Assembly (NCBI RefSeq): GCF_016429255.1
Contig: NZ_JAELUG010000070.1
Coordinates: 1 to 36,936 of the forward strand
Length of the DNA: 36,936 nt
Source of the DNA: Rhizobium sp. ASV8
GTDB taxonomy: Bacteria > Pseudomonadota > Alphaproteobacteria > Rhizobiales > Rhizobiaceae
Direction: 5' to 3'
Part shown: one piece after another, positions 16,056 through 25,235 of the stretch
Layout of the letters: each line of letters opens with the position of its first letter
Numbering within the stretch: position 1 is the stretch's first letter
The notes under the pieces: model-generated
What the model was told of the DNA's origin: nothing
What the model saw: the letters and a program-made list of their open reading frames with translations, nothing else
The model's database searches: none
Translations under genes and position numbers: made by a program

Positions 16056-17204
16056 TCAAGCTGCGGGCATGATCACTGCTGCGGCTTCGGGCGTCGGCCC
16101 CTTCTCCAGGCCGGCCCAGCCCGAATAGCCCATATAGAGCGCAATCACGAGCATCAGCACACCTGAGGCGTAAGGCGCCCGCTTGGCGAACGTATCGAAG
16201 CCGGACCAACGTTTTTGGACGTGACGCACGCTGATCGAGGCTGCCACACCCGCCGCGACCATCGTCACGGCCAGGCCGATGCTAAAACACACCACCAGCA
16301 CTACGCCAAGGGACAATTGCTTGAGTTGCAGGCACAGAAGCAGCACGGTAATCGCTGCAGGACATGGAATCAGACCGCCGGTCAGGCCGAACATGATGAT
16401 CTGGCCCGTCGTGACGCTCTGGTTTTTGAAGCGCCGGGCGATGTCGTTGGCGTGAGCGCGGGCGTGCGCATCCATATACTCACCGTCTTCACCGACCGAG
16501 AGGCCGTGATGGTGATGGCCATCTTCGCTATAGGCCACATTGTAGTCGTGGGTATGATCTCCATGCCCCAAGCTGACGCGCGCGTTGAAATCGTGCGGCT
16601 CCGGGATCTCTTCCACGCTTTCGAGGTAACCGCCCTTATCGAGGAAGGTGAAGTCTTGCTTAGCCCCGCTGGCGCGCTCGGTCACGATCGCAACATCCCG
16701 CACATGCCAGCCATGACCTGTTTCAAAGCGGATCCTGAAGCGCGGCGGGACACCGTCCTCAAAGACTTCCAACGCCATGATGCCATGGCCTGTGTCGATC
16801 TTGCGCGTCTCATCACCATGATTGTGGTCATGGTCATGACTGTAGCCAGCCTCAACATGCGTTTCGCGCCAGGTGCGCCAGATCATCCATAAGGCGATGC
16901 CGATGACAATCACGGCAGAGGCGATCTGGAAGTAGGGCTCCGTGGTTTCCGCATTCATGCCGCGGCCAAGATACTGACCGCCAAGGGCCACCACCCAAAC
17001 AACCGCTGTATGGGACATCGCGGCCGAGACACCAAGGAGTACGGCCTGCATGATCGTGCCGCGCACGGCAATGATGAACGCTGCCATCATCGTCTTGGAA
17101 TGACCGGGCTCGAGCCCGTGAAGGGCGCCGAGGAAGATGGCCGTGGGAATGAACAGCCAAGCGTGGGCCGTACCCTGCTGAAGGAGTTCGGGAAGGGACG
17201 TCAT
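16056..17204 (-). CDS. rcnA: Nickel/cobalt efflux transporter (NicO/RcnA family)
   Basis: 382 aa inner-membrane protein. Helices I-III (about 15-115) include the NicO signature HGLEPGHSKTMMAAFI; a long cytoplasmic or periplasmic loop (about 118-250) is loaded with metal-binding histidines (HDHDHNHGDE, HGDHTHDYN, EDGHHHHGL); the C-terminal half (about 262-370) has three more helices with GLTGGLIPCPAAITVLLLC, the second NicO signature. It exports Ni(II)/Co(II). Divergent from an RcnR-like repressor gene with a G-tract operator between them (32 nt upstream of this start). Downstream on the same strand is the broken DmeF-like gene. The start at 17204 gives the usual short N-terminus before helix I. 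Confidence 0.9.
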   Translation of the reverse strand: MTSLPELLQQGTAHAWLFIPTAIFLGALHGLEPGHSKTMMAAFIIAVRGTIMQAVLLGVSAAMSHTAVVWVVALGGQYLGRGMNAETTEPYFQIASAVIVIGIALWMIWRTWRETHVEAGYSHDHDHNHGDETRKIDTGHGIMALEVFEDGVPPRFRIRFETGHGWHVRDVAIVTERASGAKQDFTFLDKGGYLESVEEIPEPHDFNARVSLGHGDHTHDYNVAYSEDGHHHHGLSVGEDGEYMDAHARAHANDIARRFKNQSVTTGQIIMFGLTGGLIPCPAAITVLLLCLQLKQLSLGVVLVVCFSIGLAVTMVAAGVAASISVRHVQKRWSGFDTFAKRAPYASGVLMLVIALYMGYSGWAGLEKGPTPEAAAVIMPAA

Positions 17205-17235
17205 GATGGGGGCTTTCTGATGTCAACCGATGCAG

Positions 17236-17258
17236 AATAGCATAGGGGGGTATATTAT
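17236..17258. promoter_or_regulatory. RcnR/DmeR-type G-tract operator
   Basis: Between the divergent rcnA and rcnR-like genes lies AATAGCATAGGGGGGTATAT; on the other strand it reads ATATACCCCCCTATGCTATT. A six-base G/C tract flanked by AT-rich inverted arms is the known form of RcnR/CsoR-family sites (type 2, ATACCCCCCTAT...). It sits 32-54 nt upstream of rcnA, where bound repressor would block transcription. Confidence 0.75.
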
Positions 17259-17359
17259 TTGCTGTCAATCCCACCGAAACGTGTTTTGTGATAGGAGACG
17301 ATTGAGACTGGGGCCTTGGAGGTTTATCGGTCGGGATCGCCAATTTCAGGAGCAACCGC

Positions 17360-17635
17360 ATGACTCACACCGTCCGCGAAAAAGCGAAACTCATTAACCG
17401 CGTGCGTCGACTGCGCGGTCAGGTCGAGGGCCTGGAGCGGATGCTCGAAGAGGAAAAGAGCCACACCGACGTCATGCAACTCATCGCCGGCATCCGTGGC
17501 GCCATGAACGGCCTGATGAACGAAGTGATAGAGGATCACATCCGCTTTCACCTACAGGCGGCCGACCTCCCGCAAAGTGAGCGCGACGAGGGAGCGGCCG
17601 AGCTGATCGACATCGTGCGCGCCTATCTGAAATAG
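17360..17635 (+). CDS. dmeR: Metal-sensing repressor, RcnR/DmeR (CsoR) family
   Basis: 91 aa all-alpha protein: RVRRLRGQVEGLERMLEEEK (helix 1), a middle helix with IAGIRGAMNGLMNEVIEDHI and a C-terminal helix. CsoR-family repressors are tetramers that bind G-tract operators and let go when metal binds. The family's four ligand positions here are His3, His35, His60 and His64; the whole protein has no cysteine, while E. coli RcnR (as I recall) uses Cys35. Start ATG 17360 follows AGGAG. It is divergent from rcnA and followed after 6 nt by a DUF1289 gene. Ni/Co sensing is the best guess from the neighbour; the symbol is by resemblance to rhizobial dmeR and is tentative. Confidence 0.85.
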   Translation: MTHTVREKAKLINRVRRLRGQVEGLERMLEEEKSHTDVMQLIAGIRGAMNGLMNEVIEDHIRFHLQAADLPQSERDEGAAELIDIVRAYLK

Positions 17636-17641
17636 GCGCTC

Positions 17642-17839
17642 ATGGCTAAGGATTCTCCCTGCACAGATGTCTGTCAGTACAACCCACTCAGTAAGTGGTG
17701 TGTCGGGTGCGGGCGGACGCTCGAAGAAATCCGCGCGTGGCGGAAGATGTCGCCATATCATCGCACCGCTCTATCCAGGGAGTTGCCGCGTCGTCTTCAT
17801 CGTCTTCAAAAAGCTGATGCCAAGGCAGCAGCACCCTAA
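17642..17839 (+). CDS. DUF1289 family small cysteine protein
   Basis: 65 aa. Four cysteines in CTDVC (7, 11) and WCVGCGRT (20, 23) give a likely zinc or iron-sulfur knuckle; the following ARGW-like RAWRKMSPYHRTAL is the conserved DUF1289 core. The tail is basic. It starts 6 nt after the repressor gene and so is probably co-transcribed and metal-inducible. The biochemical function of the family is unknown to me. Confidence 0.8.
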   Translation: MAKDSPCTDVCQYNPLSKWCVGCGRTLEEIRAWRKMSPYHRTALSRELPRRLHRLQKADAKAAAP

Positions 17840-18488
17840 TTCGATGCAATACCATCTAGAGAATGTCTGATTTCGCCCCTCCAGCGGACGTCGCCGTCAA
17901 GTTGGATCCTCACAAGTCTGGCGCCAATATTGAAACGAAGCAGAGGCCAAATCCCGATCGTTGGAGACGTGGCAGCGACGCCAGTCGGCGCACAGCGAAT
18001 GGGACGGCTGGATGCTCATACTCAATCGCTTTTCCTTGGGACGTTGCGGCAGCCGGTTTGCTAGCCACGAAAGCAGGTGCTGAACGAAGCAGTCTGGTGC
18101 CGGTAGCATATGGCAAATGCGCAAGCGGCCCACTTGTCATGAAACTCGTACAGTTCGTCGAATTAAAGCGGCCCATTCAGCGCCGATCGTAACGCAGCTT
18201 CGGGCAACCAAATCAGACTGATATTCACCGCAACAAGGTTAAATCCCCCCAACACTCGTTTTGGCTCATGTTATCGAGAAGCAAGAGCTTGCAATCCGGC
18301 GATCGAAGACGAACGACAGGCAGTCGGCAGCCGAACGCCGTGCAACAGTCCCTCCGCAAGTCCGTGCCGCCGGCAGCAAGCCACCACAATAATTCCGAAC
18401 GGCGGAACGGGCGCGCCGCGCCTCATCATATGGCAAACTTGCGGCTCGCCCTTATCAAGTCAACGCTGCTTCGGGTCGTTATTCCGAC
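17840..18488. other. 650-bp block with no recognisable gene
   Basis: Open frames up to ~109 codons exist on both strands (for example 17,863-18,192 plus), but none has a ribosome site, a known domain or a convincing composition. No tRNA, repeat or insertion-sequence end was recognised. It may be a decayed gene. Confidence 0.5.
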
Positions 18489-20411
18489 TTATGGCTCGTC
18501 GAAGATCTCTGCGCCGGCGCGGATTTCGTGGGTTGATTCGTCGAGATCGGTGCCGAAGGGTTCGCAATTGCCACCGAGATGCTTGGCGAAGAAAGCTTCT
18601 GCCATGGCAATATAGGCGATCCGGTTGCCCGGCTTTGCGAAACCGTGCCCTTCGTCCGGATAAACGACATAGGTCACAGGAATCCCTTTGGCCTGCATGG
18701 CTGAGACAATCGTATCGCTTTCAGCGACTTTGCAACGCACATCATTCTCGCCATGGAAGATCAGCATCGGCTTCTTAATGCAGTCGACCTTGTGGATCGG
18801 CGAACGCTCGGCCAAGAGCGCGCGCCCCTCCTCAGTTCTCGGGTCGCCATAGCTGCGATACATGAAATCGGCAAAGCCCGACCAATAGGGCGGCATCGAT
18901 TCCAACAATGTTTGCAGGTTGGTGATGCCGACAACAGGCACGCTGCAGCAAAAGACATCCGGGGTGAATGTCGCGCCAACGAACGAAGCATAGCCGCCAT
19001 ATGATCCGCCAAATATCGCAATCTTCGATTTATCCGCTATGCCTTCGCGGATGGCCCAGTCGACCATGTCGATAAGGTCGTCGTGCATCTTGGCGGCATG
19101 CTGCTTTTCGCCAGCCGCAATGAACGACTTCCCAAAGCCCATTGAACCGCGATAGTTCACAGACAAGACGGCATAACCGCGGTCGGCGAGCCACTGGTGG
19201 TCACCACGATAGCCGTAAAGATCCCGGGACCATGGCCCGCCATGCACAACCAGGACCATCGGCAGGGGAACATCCGGTCGTTCATTTGCGATGCTGGCGG
19301 GAAGCGTCAGGTAGGAGAGCAGATCAAGGCCGTCGCGTGATTTCACTTCGACAGGACGCATCGGCGCGAGCCGATGGGCATCGAGCGCCGGGCGTGCTCG
19401 AAACAATTCGGTCATGTTTGCCTTGTCGCGATCGTAAAGGAAGGTAGTCAAAGCCTGTTCGGCCCTATGGGCATCGACGATCCAGGTCCGGTTGTCGTCG
19501 GACTGACCAACGATGTTAAATTCAAACCCAGGCAAGCTACTTTGTATGGTCTCAAAGTCGGTCCGAACTTGTGGCGCGACATAAAGCCAGTCCTGGCGCG
19601 CTCCAGCGATGCTGGCTGCCTCTAGATCGAAGGTTGTGGGATGAACGAGAACGTTTCGGACGTCGAAGCGCGGATGCTCGGCCACGACGGTCTCCTCCCC
19701 GCTCTGCCAATCGAGCCAAGCAAAGACGGCCGTCTCGCGATCAATGCACGTTTGCATGAGCAAACGCCTGTTGTCGCTATCAAACAAAATCGGCCATGTG
19801 AGCAAATTGTCGACGTAGTCGAGATCCTTCCAATGGGTAACCTCATCGCCGTCGATTCGCCACAGCTTCGCTCCGCCACCCGGAGACGACGATCGAGCGT
19901 GCCGCGGGCGAAGTTGCCAATCGAGGCCGATGCCTCCGAATTCCTGCGTGTTGAGCCAAAGCAGTTCGCGTTTCCCCGTTGCGGCATCAACGATATAGAG
20001 ATCGTGCCAGCGCGGATCACGATCGTTAAGCCCTATGACGATCTTTCCTGGAACCTGCCTCGACCACATTCGAAGCTCTGCATTCACACCTGCGATGGGC
20101 GTCAGGTCCCGTAGCTCTTTCGTCTGGGGATCAACGATGAAAACATGATCGTTTTCATCGCCGGTCTCATCATTGACGAACATCACGAAGCGGCCGTCGG
20201 CCGTCCATTCCTGCCAGCCGATCGGCCTGCCTTTGGTGCGCGTCAAGGGTTCACCGGCGTGGGGCTGATCAGTCGGAGCGATCCAGATGTTGAGCACGCC
20301 CTCAAACGGCGCGATCCAGGTCAGCCATTGCCCATCGGGCGAAAGCCTTCCGCCAAATGCATCTGCGTTACCGAATAGCAGTTTCCGTGGAATAAGAATT
20401 CGGGTGGTCAA
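18489..20411 (-). CDS. Prolyl oligopeptidase family (S9) serine peptidase
   Basis: 640 aa. N-terminal seven-blade beta-propeller-like half (about 1-370; repeated LSPDGQWLTWIAP, WTADGRFVMFVND, PQTKELRDLT blocks) and a C-terminal alpha/beta hydrolase half. The catalytic triad is Ser in FGGSYGGYAS, Asp in FHGENDVRC and His in YPDEGHGFAK. VHGGPWSRD and VNYRGSMGFG are also family marks. It cuts short peptides or acylated peptides; no signal peptide, so cytoplasmic. I chose TTG 20411 as start: AAGGAG lies 6 nt upstream and the propeller begins right after; the frame is open 21 codons further but without support. It stands alone on the minus strand. Confidence 0.85.
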   Translation of the reverse strand: MTTRILIPRKLLFGNADAFGGRLSPDGQWLTWIAPFEGVLNIWIAPTDQPHAGEPLTRTKGRPIGWQEWTADGRFVMFVNDETGDENDHVFIVDPQTKELRDLTPIAGVNAELRMWSRQVPGKIVIGLNDRDPRWHDLYIVDAATGKRELLWLNTQEFGGIGLDWQLRPRHARSSSPGGGAKLWRIDGDEVTHWKDLDYVDNLLTWPILFDSDNRRLLMQTCIDRETAVFAWLDWQSGEETVVAEHPRFDVRNVLVHPTTFDLEAASIAGARQDWLYVAPQVRTDFETIQSSLPGFEFNIVGQSDDNRTWIVDAHRAEQALTTFLYDRDKANMTELFRARPALDAHRLAPMRPVEVKSRDGLDLLSYLTLPASIANERPDVPLPMVLVVHGGPWSRDLYGYRGDHQWLADRGYAVLSVNYRGSMGFGKSFIAAGEKQHAAKMHDDLIDMVDWAIREGIADKSKIAIFGGSYGGYASFVGATFTPDVFCCSVPVVGITNLQTLLESMPPYWSGFADFMYRSYGDPRTEEGRALLAERSPIHKVDCIKKPMLIFHGENDVRCKVAESDTIVSAMQAKGIPVTYVVYPDEGHGFAKPGNRIAYIAMAEAFFAKHLGGNCEPFGTDLDESTHEIRAGAEIFDEP

Positions 20412-20985
20412 GGGCCGCTCCTTGGTTTGGTTCAAAAGACTTAAACCCCGCGACGACCATATCAGGCTTCGCAACGAGTGCGAGTAACGATCTCGTTCTC
20501 GGCGACGTCGTGATGTAAAAGATAGCTAGACGTTGCCGGTAGATCTCTGTTGATCGCCGTCAACGCGACGAACGATAGGCAATTGGCGCGAAGACAGACT
20601 TCTACATCCCCTGCCGACGGTAAGCGGGAGTTTTGATCATCCAAAACACCCAGCTTTACGCGATTTCCGCCCAGGGAGCCGGCAGCCGCGCATTTGTTAG
20701 TTCTGATGGATGTTCTCGTTGCCAGAAACGCCCTTCCCGCGGCGTGAAAAAAATGGCAGCCCTCCCGCGTCCGCAAAGCCCACGGGGTCGGCCTTATCCG
20801 CGGCCGACGCACGCTGCGTCAGGCGACCGATCGGCGCGACCCTCTGACAGCACGAAGGAGGTGTTGCAATCGCAGATCGCTGGGCTGGAAGAGCGCAAGG
20901 CCGCACCGGAGGCGACCCATTCTTTTCTGCATGGCAAGGTGAATTGCATCAAAGCGGGCAAACCTGACGACGCGCCCCGCGACTA
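20412..20985. other. Gap, possible regulator relic at its right end
   Basis: No intact gene. From 20,849 to 20,995 (plus) a frame reads TKEVLQSQIAGLEERKAAPE and ends at a stop overlapping the 3' end of the next gene; it resembles the C-terminal coiled coil of MerR-type regulators but has no DNA-binding part. The remainder shows nothing I recognise. Confidence 0.35.
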
Positions 20986-22011
20986 TCAGTGCTGAGCGGC
21001 GCGCAGTTCGGCCAGCCCTTCTTCCCGCGAGATCACCGGTTCGTATCCGAGTTCCCGCCGCGCTTTGCCGATATCGAAGGACACTTCTACCGCGGAAGTG
21101 GCATAGATCTGCCGTGTCAGCGGCGGAACGATCTTGCCCCTGGATATCTTCGCCAGAATGTCGCCAATGGTCGCCACGGTGCGCACAACGGCGCGCGGCA
21201 CCACCTTTTTAGGAACGGCAAGTCCCTGCGTTTCCACCAGTGCCGAAACAAAGCTGCGGAACGGCACGGGCGCGCCGTCTGAAATGAAATAGACTTGGCC
21301 ACCGCGACCACGGCCAAGCGCCAGCTCGACGGCCCTACAAAGATTGGCGATGTGGGTGGTCGACGTCAGATAGGTGCCGCCGCTGATCCAGGCGAACTTG
21401 CCGGATTTTACCGCCTGCATGAGCGCGGGCAGTGCGGTCGTATCATCGCGACCCCAGACGAAACGCGGACGCAGCACGACAATGGAAAAGTCCGGCCCAT
21501 TCACGGCAAGCGCAAGGCGTTCGGCCGCCGCTTTCGTGCGGGAATATCCACCCGCCGGCTTTTGGGGCATGGGCATCGTTTCATCCACATTGACGAGCGG
21601 CTTGCCGGTGGCAAGCACGGATTCCGTGCTCAAATGAATGACCTTGCAAATGCCGGCTGCACGGGCCGCATCGAGAACCGCACGGGTGCCGTCTTCATTC
21701 ACGCGCCGCTGCTTTTCGGTGGCGGGTCCGTGATCGGTATCGGCGGCTGCGTGGATCAGCGCATCGCAGCCGGCCATGCGAGCGGACAAAGCGCGATCAA
21801 AAAGCTCACCGCGAACCGGCGTCGCACCGAGCGAACGCACCAGCTCTGCGGCGCTTTCGCTGCGCACCAGTGCGGCGATTTCTACCCCGTGCGCCACAAA
21901 ATGTCGGATCAGGTTACGGCCGACATAGCCGCTTGCGCCTGTCAAAAAGATCCGTTGAAACGGGACAAGTTTATCCGTGGCCGCAGCCTGTGCGGCAATG
22001 CTGTCAGTCAT
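20986..22011 (-). CDS. NAD-dependent epimerase/dehydratase (extended SDR)
   Basis: 341 aa. Rossmann start FLTGASGYVGRNLIRHF (about 23-39; TGxxGxxG), LIHAAADTDHG, catalytic Ser in HLSTESVLATG and the YxxxK pair in YSRTKAAAERL (about 160), then VLRPRFVWGRDDT. This is the 3-beta-HSD/isomerase-like branch acting on sugar nucleotides, sterol-like or hydroxyacid substrates; the true substrate is unknown. ATG 22011 is preferred (AGGTGA upstream) over the in-frame ATG at 22071. It follows a TetR gene by 25 nt on the same strand, so the two form an operon under the TetR promoter. Confidence 0.82.
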   Translation of the reverse strand: MTDSIAAQAAATDKLVPFQRIFLTGASGYVGRNLIRHFVAHGVEIAALVRSESAAELVRSLGATPVRGELFDRALSARMAGCDALIHAAADTDHGPATEKQRRVNEDGTRAVLDAARAAGICKVIHLSTESVLATGKPLVNVDETMPMPQKPAGGYSRTKAAAERLALAVNGPDFSIVVLRPRFVWGRDDTTALPALMQAVKSGKFAWISGGTYLTSTTHIANLCRAVELALGRGRGGQVYFISDGAPVPFRSFVSALVETQGLAVPKKVVPRAVVRTVATIGDILAKISRGKIVPPLTRQIYATSAVEVSFDIGKARRELGYEPVISREEGLAELRAAQH

Positions 22012-22036
22012 GTCATTCACCTGTATCCTGGGAGGG

Positions 22037-22621
22037 TCAGCCGGTGGCGATATCGGGAAGATTGCTCTCACCCGGTTGCGCGGTCACAAGCCAGTTGATC
22101 TCGCGAAGAAGCCTGTCGCGCTCTGCACGTGGGAAATGATGGAAATCGAGATGTTCGAGGAACTTCAGCCCCTCCAAGGCCAGATAGGCGAGAAGTGCAC
22201 CGCGCGGTGATGGCGATGTAGCCTCGATGCGGGAAATCGTGCGGGCCTGGTTACTCTGCATCTTGGCGCGCAGCCCGGCATCCAGCACAAGCGCGGCGCT
22301 GAGGTTCAGCGCAACCGCCTTGAACTCTTCCGGCGGCGGGACAGCGGCGGCAAGAATACGTCCACGGATGGCCTTGTCCTCGATACCGGCAATCTGCTCC
22401 TCGAGCCCGGCATGATGGGCATTGTCCCGTTCAAACGCTCGGTCCACCACTGCTTCAACCAAAGCCTGCTTGGACTTGTGATCGTAAAGCACGCTCGCCT
22501 TGTTGATGCCCGCCTCTTTGGCGACGGCATCAACAGTCAGGTTCGCCGCGCCATCCCGACCGACAACCCGTTCGGCCGCATCGAGAACTTTCTGCTGATC
22601 GATAACCCGCTTCCTGCCCAT
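22037..22621 (-). CDS. TetR-family transcriptional regulator
   Basis: 194 aa. N-terminal TetR helix-turn-helix (about 6-50): VLDAAERVVGRDGAANLTVD and AVAKEAGINKASVLYDHKSK. The C-terminal ligand-binding half is like the TetR_C branch of AefR/PsrA-type proteins and ends PGESNLPDIATG. The start at 22621 (MGRKRVIDQ) is preferred to an upstream in-frame ATG at 22681, which would lie inside its own promoter. A sigma70-like promoter and a perfect dyad overlap upstream, suggesting autoregulation of the TetR-SDR operon. The inducer is unknown. Confidence 0.85.
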   Translation of the reverse strand: MGRKRVIDQQKVLDAAERVVGRDGAANLTVDAVAKEAGINKASVLYDHKSKQALVEAVVDRAFERDNAHHAGLEEQIAGIEDKAIRGRILAAAVPPPEEFKAVALNLSAALVLDAGLRAKMQSNQARTISRIEATSPSPRGALLAYLALEGLKFLEHLDFHHFPRAERDRLLREINWLVTAQPGESNLPDIATG

Positions 22622-22642
22622 GACATCATCCGTTTTATTTCC

Positions 22643-22681
22643 AACCAGATGGTTATAAATAATTGGCGTAACCCGTGTCAA
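22643..22681 (-). promoter_or_regulatory. Sigma70-like promoter with overlapping TetR operator
   Basis: On the minus strand TTGACA (22681-22676), an 18-nt spacer and TATAAC (22657-22652) form a good promoter. A perfect dyad AACCA-GA-TGGTT (22643-22654) overlaps the -10 box, 22-33 nt before the TetR start at 22621. Position and symmetry fit autorepression. Seen in sequence; binding inferred. Confidence 0.6.
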
Positions 22682-23210
22682 GACGCTGGCGGTCTTCCTC
22701 TCGGCGAATTCCAGCTAACCGAGAAAATTCCGGTAAACCTAGGAATCAAGAAGCATCACCGTCACAGTGATATTGGTTCCGCTCCATCGGGCCTATCGAC
22801 ATGATAAAATTGGGAAAATCGCGCCGCCAGAGCCACGCAATGCCAGAGCCTAAACGCCCCCTCTCCCTCGCCGATCCGCGCCGAGGAGTTCAGTGCGCCC
22901 GATGCCATCCTCCCTTTGCCCGTCGCCATGAGCTTGCCGTCCGAGGTACGGACGAGGACGTCGCCGCCATGAGGCATCTGGCCAAGACGAGCATGGGGCC
23001 AACACGTTTCGGGCGCTTGTCTCCGATTTCGGCTATCTGAGGCCTGATGCGGGCTGGCATCATTGCCGCCGAACGAGCGTCGCGGTGAACTCGCCGTGCC
23101 CAGTCCCGAAGTCCGTCTGGGGAGACGAGCGCCGCCAGACATGGCATCAGCATACGGGCGATGGCCGAAGCAGGTTAGCCTTACCCAGGTCGTCGTGGAG
23201 ATCCTGTCGA
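22682..23210. other. Gap without recognisable gene
   Basis: On the minus strand a frame around 22,762-23,142 includes GGDVLVRTSDGKLMATGKGR, which looks protein-like, but the frame has no start with a ribosome site and I cannot place it in a family. It may be a decayed gene. Nothing else seen. Confidence 0.4.
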
Positions 23211-24269
23211 TCAGCGCAAATTTGCGTCGAAGAAACGGACCAGTTCCGCGTTCATTCGCCGGTGGAAGTCAGCGCGATCGAAACCGGGAGCATCGATGCA
23301 AATATCTGGTACAGATTTGAGCAGACGAGCACTGCAGGGAGGAAGAAAGGCATAATGCCCTGCATGCGCTTCGACGCGATAGTCGGGCGCCCGCGGCAAG
23401 GCATCGCGGACGTGCTCCTCATACCACGGGCTGGGTTGATGTCGGTCATCGGCCGCCTGCCACAACAGTACCGGAATACGAACAGACGCCAATCCGGAGC
23501 GGTCGAAAGCAAAGCCGAATGCCGGAGCCGCCGCCGCGATCGCCTTGACCCGACGGTCCGGTTTCCAGGCGTCGGAGGGTGCGTGCAGCACCGATACCGA
23601 GTGCACGCCAGCTTGAGCCAATGCGGCGCAAAGGTAGTGCGTCGGGTTCGATGCACAATAGGGATCAACTCTCATCAAATCCGGCACTCCGCCCGCCTCG
23701 ACCAGGACCGTAAAGCCGCCGTTCGAGAACCCGTAAGCGCCGATGCGCTGGGCATCGATGGCGTCATGCCCACGCCAACTCGAAAGCATATAGTCGATCA
23801 AGCGGCTCAGCTGCGCGGGACGCCGCCACAACAGCATGACCTTACTCTGGTCGTCGTAGGTGTCTCCCGCATGACTGATCGCGGCAACCACGAAACCGGC
23901 GCGTGCAAGCGCCAGGGCAGTGTCGTAATGGCTGGCATAAGACCCTCCGCCGCCATGGGACAAAACGACAAGCGGTAACTGGCGATTTACCACCGGTCCA
24001 TTGAGTGCGACGCGCTGGGTGAAGCTTCCCAGAGCCACATCGCGCGGTTCACCGGTGGTTGGATACCATATCCCGGCCGTCAACGGCGGCTCGCTTCCAT
24101 TTGGAACGCGCATTTCATCGAACCCAACCGAGGCTTCCGGCGCGGCAAGCGCCGCGGCTTGATTAGCCGACGTAATGTCTCCCGATACATCATCGACGGA
24201 TGCCGCCAGCGCAGCTGCTGGACCAGCCATAATGAGTGCAGCAAGGGCGACTATTACGATCTTCCTCAT
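23211..24269 (-). CDS. Exported alpha/beta hydrolase (dienelactone hydrolase / PAF-acetylhydrolase-like)
   Basis: 352 aa. Signal peptide MRKIVIVALAALIMAGPAAA with an ALA-A cleavage site near residue 23, then a secreted alpha/beta hydrolase: oxyanion strand VVLSHGGGGSYASHYD (about 101-116), nucleophile Ser182 in YGFSNGGF, acid in WQAADDRHQP (about 275) and His in EAHAGHYAFLP (about 306). This branch (COG4188-like) hydrolyses esters or lactones in the periplasm. Start ATG 24269 is the only one giving the signal peptide. Minus strand, about 530 nt downstream of the SnoaL-like gene, so a shared transcript is uncertain. The substrate is unknown. Confidence 0.82.
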   Translation of the reverse strand: MRKIVIVALAALIMAGPAAALAASVDDVSGDITSANQAAALAAPEASVGFDEMRVPNGSEPPLTAGIWYPTTGEPRDVALGSFTQRVALNGPVVNRQLPLVVLSHGGGGSYASHYDTALALARAGFVVAAISHAGDTYDDQSKVMLLWRRPAQLSRLIDYMLSSWRGHDAIDAQRIGAYGFSNGGFTVLVEAGGVPDLMRVDPYCASNPTHYLCAALAQAGVHSVSVLHAPSDAWKPDRRVKAIAAAAPAFGFAFDRSGLASVRIPVLLWQAADDRHQPSPWYEEHVRDALPRAPDYRVEAHAGHYAFLPPCSARLLKSVPDICIDAPGFDRADFHRRMNAELVRFFDANLR

Positions 24270-24802
24270 GGGGTGGCTCTCTTGTGGACCGATATGAGAG
24301 GATTGTCGTTGTTGGAACTATTCCGACAGCGGCTCGACCTGAAAGTCGAGGCGTAAAGAAATCGAAAGCTTCGTCGAAGATTGCACACGAACATGCCAAC
24401 TATGGTGCAAGCGGAAGCTTAGCCATTTTAAGATATGCCGCAACAGGCTGCCAGGTCCAATTTTGCGGTCGACCAAAGACCCGTGCGCGAAGGCACCGCA
24501 AGCCCGTTTTCCTCTTGAGGAAGGCCAGATCCTCTGGCCGGCAATCAAGATGGGTTGTTCGACGCTTGTCAACGCTGCGTTCCGGCCCGCAGTTGTCTCG
24601 CGTCGGCACATTACCGCCAACAAGGACGATTGCGGTGATTTCGGAAGAAATCGCCGCGCCTGAGTCGCCGAATGCCAAATCCGCAAACAGTGCCCTACCC
24701 ACCGATACGATGCTAGTCTGCACCGAAGAGCTCGATACACTCGACGCCGTCCTGCCCCAGAACCGAGACATCGGTAGCCCGCCAATTGGGTACGCGCAGA
24801 GC
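24270..24802. other. 530-bp gap with no clear gene
   Basis: Several overlapping frames of 100-200 codons exist but none shows a domain I recognise or a ribosome site. Stops are scattered in every plausible frame. It may hold decayed coding sequence. Confidence 0.45.
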
Positions 24803-25210
24803 TTACGTTTGTATGCTGGTGGCTTGTGACCACACGACCACCCATTGCCCATTGCGCTTCTCGTAGGCGTCGGTGTGCCAGTAATCGCTGAGGGGAAGCT
24901 TGTGCCCGCCGAACACCGCTTCGAGTTGAGCGCGATAGCGGATCACTGCGGCCCCGTCATGCAGCCGCACGGCGATGTCGGCTGGCCGCCATGTCAAATA
25001 TTTGAGATAGCCGGAGGCGACTGCGCCCAAATACTCCTCCTTTGATAACGTCGCGCCGATTGGCGTTATCAATTGGAAGTCTGTGGCATGAAAGCGTTGC
25101 GCCTGATCCATATCAGCGTTGATCAGGGCGCGAAGCCTGGCGCGCTCCGTTTCCCTGAGAAGATCGGTCTCGTCGGTAGGCGAACGCTCGCGGGCGGGTG
25201 GTGTTGTCAT
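24803..25210 (-). CDS. SnoaL-like / DUF4440 nuclear transport factor 2 family protein
   Basis: 135 aa single-domain cone-shaped NTF2-like fold. Marks are RLRALINADMDQAQRFHATD, FQLITPIGATLSKEEYLGA, RLHDGAAVIRYRAQ and the C-terminal YEKRNGQWVVVWSQAT. Family members include small isomerases, cyclases and ligand-binding proteins; the precise role cannot be read. ATG 25210 is preferred as GGAG lies just upstream; an upstream in-frame start would overlap the SDR gene. It follows the SDR gene by 25 nt on the same strand and is probably controlled with it by the divergent TetR. Confidence 0.8.
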   Translation of the reverse strand: MTTPPARERSPTDETDLLRETERARLRALINADMDQAQRFHATDFQLITPIGATLSKEEYLGAVASGYLKYLTWRPADIAVRLHDGAAVIRYRAQLEAVFGGHKLPLSDYWHTDAYEKRNGQWVVVWSQATSIQT

Positions 25211-25235
25211 GGGTTCTCTCCGTTGTAAGATAGGG

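Noticed and set aside
17863..18192. A 109-codon plus-strand protein
   Set aside because: No domain, poor start context and equally long frames on the other strand.
23085..23978. A 297-codon plus-strand frame
   Set aside because: Antisense to the exported alpha/beta hydrolase, which has a signal peptide and catalytic triad.
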